In this document: piece by piece, positions 1 to 7,044 of the stretch
How the letters are laid out: each line of letters begins with the position of its first letter
How positions within the stretch are numbered: the first letter of the stretch is position 1
Source of the DNA: Deinococcus sp.
Lineage (GTDB): Bacteria > Deinococcota > Deinococci > Deinococcales > Thermaceae
DNA: 11,298 bases
Assembly: GCA_023382135.1 (NCBI GenBank)
Contig: JAMCQK010000043.1
Location: 1 to 11,298 of the forward strand
Direction: 5' to 3'
Position numbers and translations under genes: made by a program
The notes under the pieces: model-generated
Told to the model about the DNA's origin: nothing
What the model saw: only the letters and a program-made list of their open reading frames with translations
Databases searched by the model: none

Positions 1-1185
1 CGATGTCCGTGAAACTTTCTCAAGCATTTCAATTACCGCGCGGTACTTGAGTGCCAGGCTGTCGTAGATGGTACGGGCAGTCTCGGCTTCGGTCTCAGGT
101 AGTGGTTGGCGGGTTTTTTGGCAGTAATCGCGGATTCTTACGGGCATGGGACCAGCAGATTCGTTCGGCAGAAGAAAGCTTGAATCGTCGGGGTTTATGA
201 GCGACCTAAAAGCTTGGGCATTTTCCGCCATTGTGGATAAGGAAGCGTAATCGTATTGGTTGTGCCAGGCGCGCCTGCACTCCTGGAGCAGCCAAAGGCC
301 CATCACGTTTTTGAGTAACCGGGTGGTGCCATCCAGCCCACCTTCGTTGGTGAGGTTGAGCCTTAATGTCTCGGATGAGATAACCGGAGCAGGCAGTTCA
401 AGACCTACAAGCGACCAAGTGCCACTGGAGATGTAGGCCCAGTTTTGGCCTTCCGCGGGAACAGCAGCTACCGCGGATGCGGTGTCATGGGTGCAGGGTG
501 CCACTACGGTGGTTTGTTGGCCGACTTCTCTGGCAACTTCCTCTCGCATTGGGCCAAGGACGGTGCCTGGAGCAATGGGCAAGCCGAATAGGCCTCGAGG
601 CCAACCCATCTTCTCCACAATCTTTTCCGACCAGTTCTTCGTCAAAGGATTAGCAAACTGCGTGGTACTGGCATTCGTCCACTCCACGGCCTTCTTCCCT
701 GAAAGCCAAAAGTGAAACAAATCCGGCAGCATCAAAAAAGTCTTCGAAGTTTCCAGAATTTTTGGGTTGGTATACGCCTGGGCCTCAATCTGATTCAGCG
801 TGTTGATCGGCATGAACTGTATGCCGCTCTCTTCAAAAATCAAATCGCGGCCGAGCTTGGACAAAACCCTCTGGTAAGCAGCAAGGTTGCGAGAATCGCG
901 ATAGTGCGTCGGCAAAACAACCAGGTCATCATCCGGCCCCAATAACGCGTAGTCCACACCCCAGCCATCCACCCCAAGGCTGGATACTCCGTTGGGCGCT
1001 TTCTTCAAGCCCTCCAAAATCTCCAGCCAAATTGTAGGCAAGTCCCAGTGTAAATGTCCGTTCAAATTTACCGGAATATTTGCAAAGCGGTGGAGAATTT
1101 CAACCTCCAGCCTGCCATCTTCAAGACGCCCAAGCGCTACGCGCCCTGATTCAGCGCCCAAGTCCACCGCCAGATGCAAGCTCAT
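1..1185 (-). CDS. rhaB: L-rhamnulokinase (FGGY family), 3' end cut by window edge
   Basis: Phosphorylates L-rhamnulose to L-rhamnulose-1-phosphate with ATP in the cytoplasm, the second catabolic step. The frame is open from ATG at 1185 to the left edge: 395 codons, where E. coli RhaB has about 489, so roughly the last fifth lies outside. Visible landmarks are the N-terminal phosphate-binding loop DLGAESGR (residues 8-15), GVDGWGVDY (71-79), YRDSR (95-99), SGIQFMPINTLNQ (120-132), HDTASAV with the presumed catalytic Asp234 (233-239), SSGTWSL (253-259) and NEGG..LKNVMGLWLLQ (280-301). All match rhamnulokinases rather than xylulo- or glycerol kinases. The start lies 24 bp after the rhaD stop and has GGAG 5 nt upstream. 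It is the last visible gene of the operon. The family call is secure; only the C-terminus is unseen. Confidence 0.95.
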   Translation of the reverse strand, partial: MSLHLAVDLGAESGRVALGRLEDGRLEVEILHRFANIPVNLNGHLHWDLPTIWLEILEGLKKAPNGVSSLGVDGWGVDYALLGPDDDLVVLPTHYRDSRNLAAYQRVLSKLGRDLIFEESGIQFMPINTLNQIEAQAYTNPKILETSKTFLMLPDLFHFWLSGKKAVEWTNASTTQFANPLTKNWSEKIVEKMGWPRGLFGLPIAPGTVLGPMREEVAREVGQQTTVVAPCTHDTASAVAAVPAEGQNWAYISSGTWSLVGLELPAPVISSETLRLNLTNEGGLDGTTRLLKNVMGLWLLQECRRAWHNQYDYASLSTMAENAQAFRSLINPDDSSFLLPNESAGPMPVRIRDYCQKTRQPLPETEAETARTIYDSLALKYRAVIEMLEKVSRTS

Positions 1186-1209
1186 GAGCTCTCCGCCCTA
1201 TGCTCCCAG

Positions 1210-3270
1210 CTACCTTACATACGCTACCGGCACTCCCCCATCCACCGTCAGCACTCCACCCGTGGTCTTGCTAGACGCCGGGGAAGCAAAAAAGTAAACC
1301 GCCTCGGCAATATCCTCGGGGTAGATACTCACTTTAAGCGTGGTGCGCTTGCGATAAAACTCCTCGAGTTCGCCTTCTTTGATGCCGTAAGTGGCCGCCC
1401 GTTCTTTGCGCCACGAGCTGTTCCATATGGACGAGCCTTGAAGCACGGCATCGGGCAACACGCTGTTTACCCGGATGCCAAAAGCCCCGCCTTCTTCGGC
1501 GAGACAACGAGCCAGATGCAACTCGGCGGCCTTGGCGGCGCTGTATGCCGCAGCATTTTTGCCGGCGGCAACCGAGTTTTTAGAACAGATAAAAATCAAA
1601 TTCCCGCCAACGTTCTGCGCCTTCCACACCCTAAAAGCCTCACGCGCTACCAGGAAGTAGCCGGTGGACAGAATATTCTGGCTACGGTTCCACATCTCCA
1701 GGCTGGTTTCCTCAACTGGTGCCGAGGCCGAAATACCCGCATTGTTTACAACGATGTCCACGCCGCCGAATTGCAGTACCGCCTGCCGAAAAGCGGCCTG
1801 AACTTCGGACTCTTTGGTCACATCTATCTTGAGGGCCATCGCGCGCCGGAAGCCGCGTGACTTTATAATCTCAGATGCGCCTTGCTTACCACCTTCAAAG
1901 TTCAGGTCGGCAATAACCACGTGTGCCCCATCGGCTGCCAAACGGTCGGCAATAGCCCGGCCAATGCCAGAAGCAGCGCCGGTGACCAGAGCAACCTTGC
2001 CCTCAAGCGTTTTGGGTGCCGGCTTCAGCAAAAGTTTGTAAAGCTCCAGTGGCCAGTATTCGATGGCGTAGGACTCCGCGGCACCAAGGCTGATAAACCC
2101 ACCGCAAGCCACTGCGCCTTTCATCACCGCAATCGCGCGCTGGTAAAGCTGGCGCGAGACTTCCGCCGCCATGGCGTCTGGACCCGCGGCAATCATGCCA
2201 ATACCCGGCACCAGCGTGATACGCGGGGTGGGCACGAACATCTTGTCGCCTTCGTTCTTGTTTTTATTGAAATAGGCCTCGTACTCTTTGGCGAACTTGG
2301 CAACACCCGCCTTAGCTTTTTCGAGAAGCTTTGCTTCGCCTTCTTCTGGTTTCCAGTTGATGAAAAGTGGAACACGCTTGGTATGAACCAGGTGGTCCGG
2401 GCAAGCGGCGCCCACTTGCGAAAGCCTGGGTGCGTCGCTTGAGTTCACAAATTCAAGCACCTCTTTAGAAGTATCAACGGTCAGAATCGCTGGCCGTGAG
2501 GTACTCACGGCCCCGCGCAGGACCGGCAATAGTTTAGCGAGCAGGGCTTCACGCGCTTTCTGGGTTAGCGGTCTAACCTCGACACCACCAAAAGGTTTTT
2601 TCAAGGCTTTGTGTTTTAGATAGGCCTCGGCTTCGCCGATGACGCGGAGTGTGTTGTGATAAGACTCTCTCGATGTTCTGCCCCACGTTACCAGGCCGTG
2701 TTTGCCCATTACTATGCATTCAATTCTTGGATTGCGGCGCACCGCCTCGCCAATTTGCTTCGATAGCGCGAAGCCGGGACGGATGTAATCCACCCAAGCG
2801 GCGCGGTCGCCGTAGATTTCGCGGACGATGTCTTTGCCCCGCGGCGAGCAAGCAATGCTGATGATGGCATCTGGATGGGTATGATCCACGTGCTTAGCAG
2901 GGACAAATGCGTGAAGAAGCGTTTCAATAGACTGGCGAGGACGGCCAGGCTCAAAAGCGGTACGCTCCAAATAAGCCACCATCTCCTCGTCAGACATGGA
3001 TTTGCGGCTAAGCAATGGCAAGACTTCCTCAAGTTTGAGCCCAGCAAATCCCTTCTCGGTAATATCCGCGACGTCAGACCCTGAGCCTTTTACCCACAGC
3101 ACTTCCACTTCGCGCCCAAGATGATCTCTTTCTTTTGATTTGGTGCTAGTGTTGCCACCATAGATATTGACCAAGGTACGGTCGGCACCCAGCAGGCGCG
3201 AGCGGTAGGCAAGCGATGAAAGGCCGTCGTTCTTGGGTGCTTGTTGGTCATTCCATAAATTTTTTGGCAT
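1210..3270 (-). CDS. rhaD: Bifunctional rhamnulose-1-phosphate aldolase / short-chain dehydrogenase
   Basis: A 686-aa fusion, also named RhaEW. Residues 1 to about 415 are a class II (zinc) aldolase: GGNTSTK (38-44), KGSGSD (61-66), the zinc-ligand pair in HTHPDA (His130, His132) and the third His191 in GKHGLVTWG. Residues about 422-686 are a classical SDR: TGAASGIG nucleotide loop (430-437), NNAG (509-512), Ser563 and the YSAAK catalytic pair (Tyr576, Lys580), ending in GGVLTVDGG. The first half cleaves L-rhamnulose-1-phosphate to DHAP and L-lactaldehyde; the second probably oxidises lactaldehyde to lactate with NAD+. That activity is reported for the family in Bacillus and Chloroflexus (from memory). 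Fusion lets the toxic aldehyde pass straight on. Length is typical for the family and no motif is damaged. ATG 3270 lies 15 bp after the rhaI stop with GGAG 8 nt upstream. Confidence 0.95.
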   Translation of the reverse strand: MPKNLWNDQQAPKNDGLSSLAYRSRLLGADRTLVNIYGGNTSTKSKERDHLGREVEVLWVKGSGSDVADITEKGFAGLKLEEVLPLLSRKSMSDEEMVAYLERTAFEPGRPRQSIETLLHAFVPAKHVDHTHPDAIISIACSPRGKDIVREIYGDRAAWVDYIRPGFALSKQIGEAVRRNPRIECIVMGKHGLVTWGRTSRESYHNTLRVIGEAEAYLKHKALKKPFGGVEVRPLTQKAREALLAKLLPVLRGAVSTSRPAILTVDTSKEVLEFVNSSDAPRLSQVGAACPDHLVHTKRVPLFINWKPEEGEAKLLEKAKAGVAKFAKEYEAYFNKNKNEGDKMFVPTPRITLVPGIGMIAAGPDAMAAEVSRQLYQRAIAVMKGAVACGGFISLGAAESYAIEYWPLELYKLLLKPAPKTLEGKVALVTGAASGIGRAIADRLAADGAHVVIADLNFEGGKQGASEIIKSRGFRRAMALKIDVTKESEVQAAFRQAVLQFGGVDIVVNNAGISASAPVEETSLEMWNRSQNILSTGYFLVAREAFRVWKAQNVGGNLIFICSKNSVAAGKNAAAYSAAKAAELHLARCLAEEGGAFGIRVNSVLPDAVLQGSSIWNSSWRKERAATYGIKEGELEEFYRKRTTLKVSIYPEDIAEAVYFFASPASSKTTGGVLTVDGGVPVAYVR

Positions 3271-3285
3271 CTAATTCACTCCGAT

Positions 3286-4473
3286 TCAGGCGGAGAAGCC
3301 GCCATCTTTTTGCTTGCCTCTTTCCTTGGCTATGCGCTCCTGATAGCCGCTCTTCCGGTGGGCTTCGACAGGGTTTGCTGGCACTTTCATTTCTTCGCGC
3401 ACTTCTCGGAGCAGGGGGCGCACATCGGTATAAAAGCCGTCCATCAAGATTCGGTGCGCTTCCAATACGTCCCCTTTGTGTTGCGCGGCATGCAGCGCCT
3501 CCCGGTCAACCAGCAAGGCTTTCGCATAGGCCTCTTGGCAATTAATTACGCTCTGAACCATCGCCTCAACCTTGGGTTCAATATTATGGGACTGGTCAAT
3601 CATGTAAGCTACGTTCTTGGCGCAAGCCGACGCCGTGAAATCTGGTGAATTTTCCGCCGAGACCAGCTCAAAGTAGATGCAGAAAAGCTCAAGGGGATTG
3701 GTTGTCCCGACAATCAGGTCGTCGTCGGCGTACCGCCGCGCGTTGAAGTGGAATCCGCCGAGTTTGCCTTCGTCCAGCAAAAAGGCAACTATGTTTTCGA
3801 TGTTGGTAGTTTGTGGGTGGTGGCCCAAGTCGACCAGCACCTGGGCTTTAGGACCTAATGCCACACAGTGAGCAAACGCTGTACCCCAGTCGGGAAGGTC
3901 GGTGTAGTAAAAACCAGGCTCGAATAGTTTGTACTCGACAAGCATGCGGGCGTTTTCGGGGAGTTGTTGGTAGATAGCCTCGAGGCCTTCTCTCACACGG
4001 TGTTTCCGCTCCCGGAAATCATCCTGCCCCGCATAATTCGTTCCATCCGCAAACCACAGACTCAGATCGCGAGAGCCAGTAACGGTCATGATCCCAACGC
4101 AATCGAGCACATGTTGTATGGCGCGTTCCCGGATTTTGGGGTCTGGATGCGCAATTGAACCAAGCTTGTACTCTTCGTCCTGAAAAACATTCGGGTTTAT
4201 AGCGCCAATTTTGATCCCGCGCTCCTCAGCAAACGACTTGAGTTTTGACCAGTCCTCCACTTTGTCCCAAGGAATGTGCAAAGCAATGGAGGGTGCGATT
4301 CCAGTGAGCCTGTGAACCTCTGCCGCATCCTCAATCTTCTCCAGGATGTTTCGCGCGGCACCCGGCGCCGGGAACGTCTTGAACCGCGTTCCTGAGTTAC
4401 CATAACCCCAACTAGGGGTCTCAATGTGTTGGCGTTTCAAAGCTTCGCGAACACTGTCCGGCATTCTATTCAT
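3286..4473 (-). CDS. rhaI: L-rhamnose isomerase (Pseudomonas stutzeri/Streptomyces type)
   Basis: Interconverts L-rhamnose and L-rhamnulose, the first intracellular step. A 395-aa TIM-barrel protein of the xylose-isomerase-like class, not the E. coli RhaA type. Metal and substrate residues can be placed by spacing against the P. stutzeri enzyme (alignment from memory): Glu180 in VEYKLFEPGF, Asp215 and His218 in VDLGHHPQ, His242 in GGFHFNARRYADDD, Asp250/Asp252, and probably Asp293. The segment AINPNVFQDEEYKLGSIAHPD (91-111) is also typical. The C-terminus is Lys/Arg-rich and somewhat shorter than in P. stutzeri. Start choice: ATG 4473 overlaps the ASRT stop by 4 bp (ATGA) but has only 3 nt between GGGGAGG and ATG. 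The next in-frame ATG (4464) has 12 nt, so either could be used; ATG 4473 is kept because of the classic overlap. Confidence 0.94.
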   Translation of the reverse strand: MNRMPDSVREALKRQHIETPSWGYGNSGTRFKTFPAPGAARNILEKIEDAAEVHRLTGIAPSIALHIPWDKVEDWSKLKSFAEERGIKIGAINPNVFQDEEYKLGSIAHPDPKIRERAIQHVLDCVGIMTVTGSRDLSLWFADGTNYAGQDDFRERKHRVREGLEAIYQQLPENARMLVEYKLFEPGFYYTDLPDWGTAFAHCVALGPKAQVLVDLGHHPQTTNIENIVAFLLDEGKLGGFHFNARRYADDDLIVGTTNPLELFCIYFELVSAENSPDFTASACAKNVAYMIDQSHNIEPKVEAMVQSVINCQEAYAKALLVDREALHAAQHKGDVLEAHRILMDGFYTDVRPLLREVREEMKVPANPVEAHRKSGYQERIAKERGKQKDGGFSA

Positions 4474-4925
4474 CGGCCTCCCCGGTTCTGGCTGGTTCTA
4501 GCGACCTTTCCACGGCGGCGCTTTTTGACATATAGCTTTGGTTTCCGGAGTCGAGAGTGCGTAACGGGAAATGCCATTGTGCTGAGAAAAGCCATGTTGG
4601 CCTGCGTAACATCCAGCCGGCTGTACTGCACTGAAATCGGCGTGTCGGATCTCACCCGCAAGGCATACGGCACCTCGCGCGGCATCTGAAAACCTCCCAG
4701 CATCTCTGGCTTGTCCATTCGTAAGTGCAACACGCGCTTAGCTGCAAGCCTTACTTCTAAATCTTCGACTGGATCCCTGTCTTCAAAGTAGACATCCAGC
4801 CAAACCATCGCATTTTCGCTGGATGTGTTTAAAAGGCAAACGCAGTCATGGCCAGCATAATGACCGTCCGGCCCTTTAGCAGGCAGATATCCATCGGGGA
4901 TTAACCAGGTCTTCGCGCCTTCCAT
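4470..4925 (-). CDS. ASRT-family protein (homologue of Anabaena sensory rhodopsin transducer)
   Basis: A 151-aa soluble protein. Residues 1-121 match the small all-beta ASRT family: TWLIPDGYLP (6-15), GHDCVCLLNTSSENA (25-39), VYFEDRDPVEDLEVRLAAKR (45-64), TPISVQYSRLDVTQANMAFLSTMA (95-118). Anabaena ASRT pairs with a sensory rhodopsin and has been reported to bind DNA. Most homologues occur without any rhodopsin, and none is seen here. Its place between the rhamnose transporter and rhaI, with a 4-bp overlap into rhaI, suggests a sugar-linked role (carbohydrate binding, mutarotation or regulation); the biochemical function is unknown. Residues from about 122 to 151 form a strongly basic tail not expected in about 115-125-aa relatives. 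The start is ATG 4925 (GCGAGG 6 nt upstream). A longer reading from TTG 4961 would translate the GC-rich palindromic leader and is rejected. Confidence 0.85.
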   Translation of the reverse strand: MEGAKTWLIPDGYLPAKGPDGHYAGHDCVCLLNTSSENAMVWLDVYFEDRDPVEDLEVRLAAKRVLHLRMDKPEMLGGFQMPREVPYALRVRSDTPISVQYSRLDVTQANMAFLSTMAFPVTHSRLRKPKLYVKKRRRGKVARTSQNRGGR

Positions 4926-4936
4926 GCAGAACCTCG

Positions 4937-4996
4937 CCCGGGGCCCGGGGCCCAGGGTCAAGCGCCAAACCGTCTATGGCGCTCGACTCTAGACCC
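4937..4996 (-). promoter_or_regulatory. Intercistronic stem-loops between rhaS and the ASRT gene
   Basis: The 88-bp gap after rhaS holds a perfect 6-bp inverted repeat, AGCGCC (4961-4966) with GGCGCT (4978-4983), 11-nt loop. It is extendable through an asymmetric internal loop by GGGTC (4955-4959) with GACCC (4992-4996). Immediately downstream is the iterated self-complementary run CCCGGGGCCCGGGGCCC (4937-4953), just before the ASRT ribosome-binding site. There is no U-tract, so this is not a standard intrinsic terminator. Stem-loops after binding-protein genes commonly protect the mRNA 3' end or lower downstream expression, which would leave RhaS in excess over the enzymes. That role is inferred. 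Confidence 0.5.
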
Positions 4997-5013
4997 CCGA
5001 CCCTCAACCTCAT

Positions 5014-5991
5014 TTAGAAGTTGAACTTGTCAATGTTCTGGGGCGTGAAGATGAACGGAGGGCCCAACAGAATCTGCAGGCTGATTTTGTCCTTTTGCAC
5101 CGTGAAGGTGCCGCGCTTGGTAACCACCTTGTCGCCGGGCTTCAGACCCTTGTCCACCAGTTGGCGGGCCGCGTAGACGCTCAGGTAGCCCAGGTCAACC
5201 GGGTTCCAAAGCACCACGCTCTTAATGACGCCGTCCTTCATAAAGGGCTTCATCTGGTTAGGGGTTGAAAGACCTACAACGGCAATCTTGCCAGCCTTGC
5301 CAGCTTGCTTAACGGCTTCCGCGGCACCCGGGAAGGCCACAGAAGAAAGCGCCCAAACACCTTTCAGGTTCGGGTAAGCTTTGATCAGGTCTTGGGTGAC
5401 TTTGAAGGCCAGTTGCTGGTCTTCTTCGCTGGGTTTGGTGCCCACAATCTTCAAGCCAGGGTAACTCTTGGCGAGAACATCTTTCATCGCCTTGATCCAG
5501 GCGTTCTGGTTAGGGGCTGTCAAGCTCGAGGTAACAATGGCCACCTCGCCGGTCTTCCCAACTTCTTTCGCCATCTGATCGGCTAAGGCCTTGCCGATTC
5601 CTTCGAAGGTTGCTTGGTTGACGAACACGTCGCGCGAGTTGGCATCTGCGTCCCAAGTAACCACTTTGATGCCGGCCTTGCGGGCTTTTTCTAGCACGGG
5701 CGCAATCGCTACAGGGTCATTGGAGGCAATCGAGATCACGTCCACTTTCGCGGTGATAGCGTTTTCCACGAACTCGATCTGTTTGTCCACACGGCCCTCG
5801 GTGGGACCGTCATAAATCAGCTTGACGTTGCCCAGTTCCTTGGCCGCTTCCTCGGCGCCTTGCTTGGTGGCGTTGAAGTAATCGATGCCCACCAGTTTGG
5901 GAATCATGTAGATGGTGATTTGTTTCTGGGCAAACGCTGCGCTAAGAAGCAGCATCGCCAGAACCGCAACTGCTGACCGAACTACTTTCAT
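5014..5991 (-). CDS. rhaS: Rhamnose ABC transporter periplasmic binding protein
   Basis: A 325-aa type I (PBP-like) sugar-binding protein, related to RbsB and the RhaS of rhizobial rhamnose transporters. It delivers rhamnose to RhaP/RhaQ. Residues 1-21 are a Sec signal peptide: basic start, hydrophobic core, and a type I signal-peptidase site after SAAFA (Ala21/Gln22). No Cys lipobox is present, so the mature protein is soluble in a periplasm rather than lipid-anchored. The mature region shows GVDYFNATKQGAEEAAKELG-like helix 1 features (actual GIDYFNATKQGAEEAA, 35-50), the hinge-region segment ASNDP, VVTWDAD, a conserved PNQNAW and the WALSS strand. ATG 5991 has an excellent GGAGG with 5-nt spacing. 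A 93-bp gap precedes it and an 88-bp structured gap follows, unlike the tight spacing elsewhere, as expected for the most highly expressed transporter component. Rhamnose specificity rests on the operon context. Confidence 0.92.
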   Translation of the reverse strand: MKVVRSAVAVLAMLLLSAAFAQKQITIYMIPKLVGIDYFNATKQGAEEAAKELGNVKLIYDGPTEGRVDKQIEFVENAITAKVDVISIASNDPVAIAPVLEKARKAGIKVVTWDADANSRDVFVNQATFEGIGKALADQMAKEVGKTGEVAIVTSSLTAPNQNAWIKAMKDVLAKSYPGLKIVGTKPSEEDQQLAFKVTQDLIKAYPNLKGVWALSSVAFPGAAEAVKQAGKAGKIAVVGLSTPNQMKPFMKDGVIKSVVLWNPVDLGYLSVYAARQLVDKGLKPGDKVVTKRGTFTVQKDKISLQILLGPPFIFTPQNIDKFNF

Positions 5992-6001
5992 TCCTACCTC
6001 C

Positions 6002-6085
6002 CTAGCAACTAAAGCCTATATGCCGAAAGCCAACCTGGTTCCCAACCACCCAAAAACCCTCCCTTGCGAAAGCGATTCGCTGCAT
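6002..6085 (-). CDS. Possible 27-aa leader/coupling peptide between rhaQ and rhaS (tentative)
   Basis: A 27-codon frame begins with an ATG overlapping the rhaQ stop (TGATG) and is preceded by AAGGAGGTG, a near-perfect anti-SD match formed by the last rhaQ codons. The spacing of GGAGG to ATG is only 2 nt, unusually tight. The frame ends in TAG 10 bp before the rhaS ATG, at the rhaS GGAGG, so a terminating ribosome would sit on the rhaS ribosome-binding site. The peptide (starts MQRIAFAREG, ends HIGFSC) resembles nothing I know. It may only be a chance frame. If translated, its role would more likely be coupling than a functional peptide. Confidence 0.2.
   Translation of the reverse strand: MQRIAFAREGFWVVGNQVGFRHIGFSC
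6036..6080 (-). promoter_or_regulatory. Two short inverted repeats in the rhaQ-rhaS gap
   Basis: Two perfect small stems lie in the 93-bp gap: GCGAA-AGCGA-TTCGC (6066-6080) and TGGTT-CCC-AACCA (6036-6048). In the transcript they would flank the leader of rhaS. They could mark mRNA processing or stabilise the rhaS segment. No convincing separate promoter for rhaS is seen. The stems are short, so the functional claim is weak. Confidence 0.35.
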
Positions 6086-7044
6086 CACCTCCTTGCTGGC
6101 CGCCGCGTTACCTGATTAAAAACAACCGCGGCGATCAAAACCAAACCGATAAAAACAAGTTGGACATCGGCCTTGATGAAGGCAAGCGAAAGCCCATTTC
6201 GCACGATGCCCACAATGAATAAACCAAGGAGAGTTCCCCAGATGCCCCCGCTTCCGCCGGCTATGGCGGTACCACCCAGGACAACGGCTGTAATGGCATC
6301 GAGCTCGTAGCCAAGCCCTAGATCAGGCTTGGCGGTGGAAAGCCTCGAGACCAACACGATCCCGGCGACACCAGACAGGAATCCCGAGAGGGTGTAAATG
6401 ATTAGTTTCAGCCGGTCCACGTGAATGCCGCTAAAGCGCGTGGCTGTCTCGTTGTTGCCCAGTGCATAGACCGCACGGCCAAAAACGGTGCGCCCCAGCA
6501 GCAGCACAAAGACGAGCATGAAAACCACAAACACGATGAACTGGACCGGCACCGGGCCAACGTAACCCTGGCCAAGCTTGTAGAAAACATCAGGATAGTC
6601 ACGGTAGTTGCGCGCCTGCGAGATGCCAAGCGCCAACCCACGATAGATGGCAAGTGTCGCTAGCGTGACGATAAGCGGAGGAATATTGGCCCTGGTAATA
6701 ATCAGGCCGTTAACAAACCCGCAAAGCGCCCCCGCCAGAACGCCCAGCAAAGCCGCCAACCAAACGTTTACGCCGGCATGAAAACTGGCGCCCAAAACGA
6801 TGGCCGAAAGGCCAACGATCGAACCGACGGACAGGTCGATACCACCCGTCAGGATGACGACGCTCATGCCCAAAGAGATCAGGCCAATTTCGGTAACGAA
6901 GCGCGTAACCTCGAAGAAGTTGTTAACCGTAAGGAACTGTGGCGAAAGCCGCGACATGACTATGATGGCCAGTGCCAGCGCGGCCACCAGCACGATTTCG
7001 GCGGCACTCAAGCGAATGCGGAAATACCTCCGCGTTGCATTCAC
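6085..7044 (-). CDS. rhaQ: Rhamnose ABC transporter permease (RhaQ-like)
   Basis: A 319-aa inner-membrane permease of the RbsC/AraH family (BPD_transp_2). It has many hydrophobic segments: residues 16-30, 52-66 with LTGGIDLSVGS (65-75), 76-90, 94-112, 121-140, 165-184, 214-232, 247-262 and 270-310. The family signature AVYALGNNETATRFSGI (191-207), which contacts the ATPase, and the Gly-rich VVLGGTAIAGGSGG (254-267) are intact. The start is GTG 7044, forming a GTGA 4-bp overlap with the rhaP stop, with GAGGTGG just upstream. An ATG at 7040 is out of frame. It pairs with the preceding permease to form the heterodimeric channel. Which permease should be called P or Q follows only the rhizobial T-P-Q order. 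Confidence 0.9.
   Translation of the reverse strand: MNATRRYFRIRLSAAEIVLVAALALAIIVMSRLSPQFLTVNNFFEVTRFVTEIGLISLGMSVVILTGGIDLSVGSIVGLSAIVLGASFHAGVNVWLAALLGVLAGALCGFVNGLIITRANIPPLIVTLATLAIYRGLALGISQARNYRDYPDVFYKLGQGYVGPVPVQFIVFVVFMLVFVLLLGRTVFGRAVYALGNNETATRFSGIHVDRLKLIIYTLSGFLSGVAGIVLVSRLSTAKPDLGLGYELDAITAVVLGGTAIAGGSGGIWGTLLGLFIVGIVRNGLSLAFIKADVQLVFIGLVLIAAVVFNQVTRRPARR

Noticed and set aside
1174..1860. 228-codon plus-strand open frame
   Set aside because: It lies antisense inside rhaD, whose catalytic motifs are unambiguous; composition follows the codon structure of the real gene and no family is recognisable.
4926..4961. Longer ASRT reading from TTG 4961
   Set aside because: It would translate the GC-rich palindrome; ATG 4925 has a better ribosome-binding site and matches the family N-terminus.
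4955..4996. Intrinsic terminator after rhaS
   Set aside because: Stem-loops are present but no T-tract follows on the transcribed strand, and co-directional pathway genes continue beyond.
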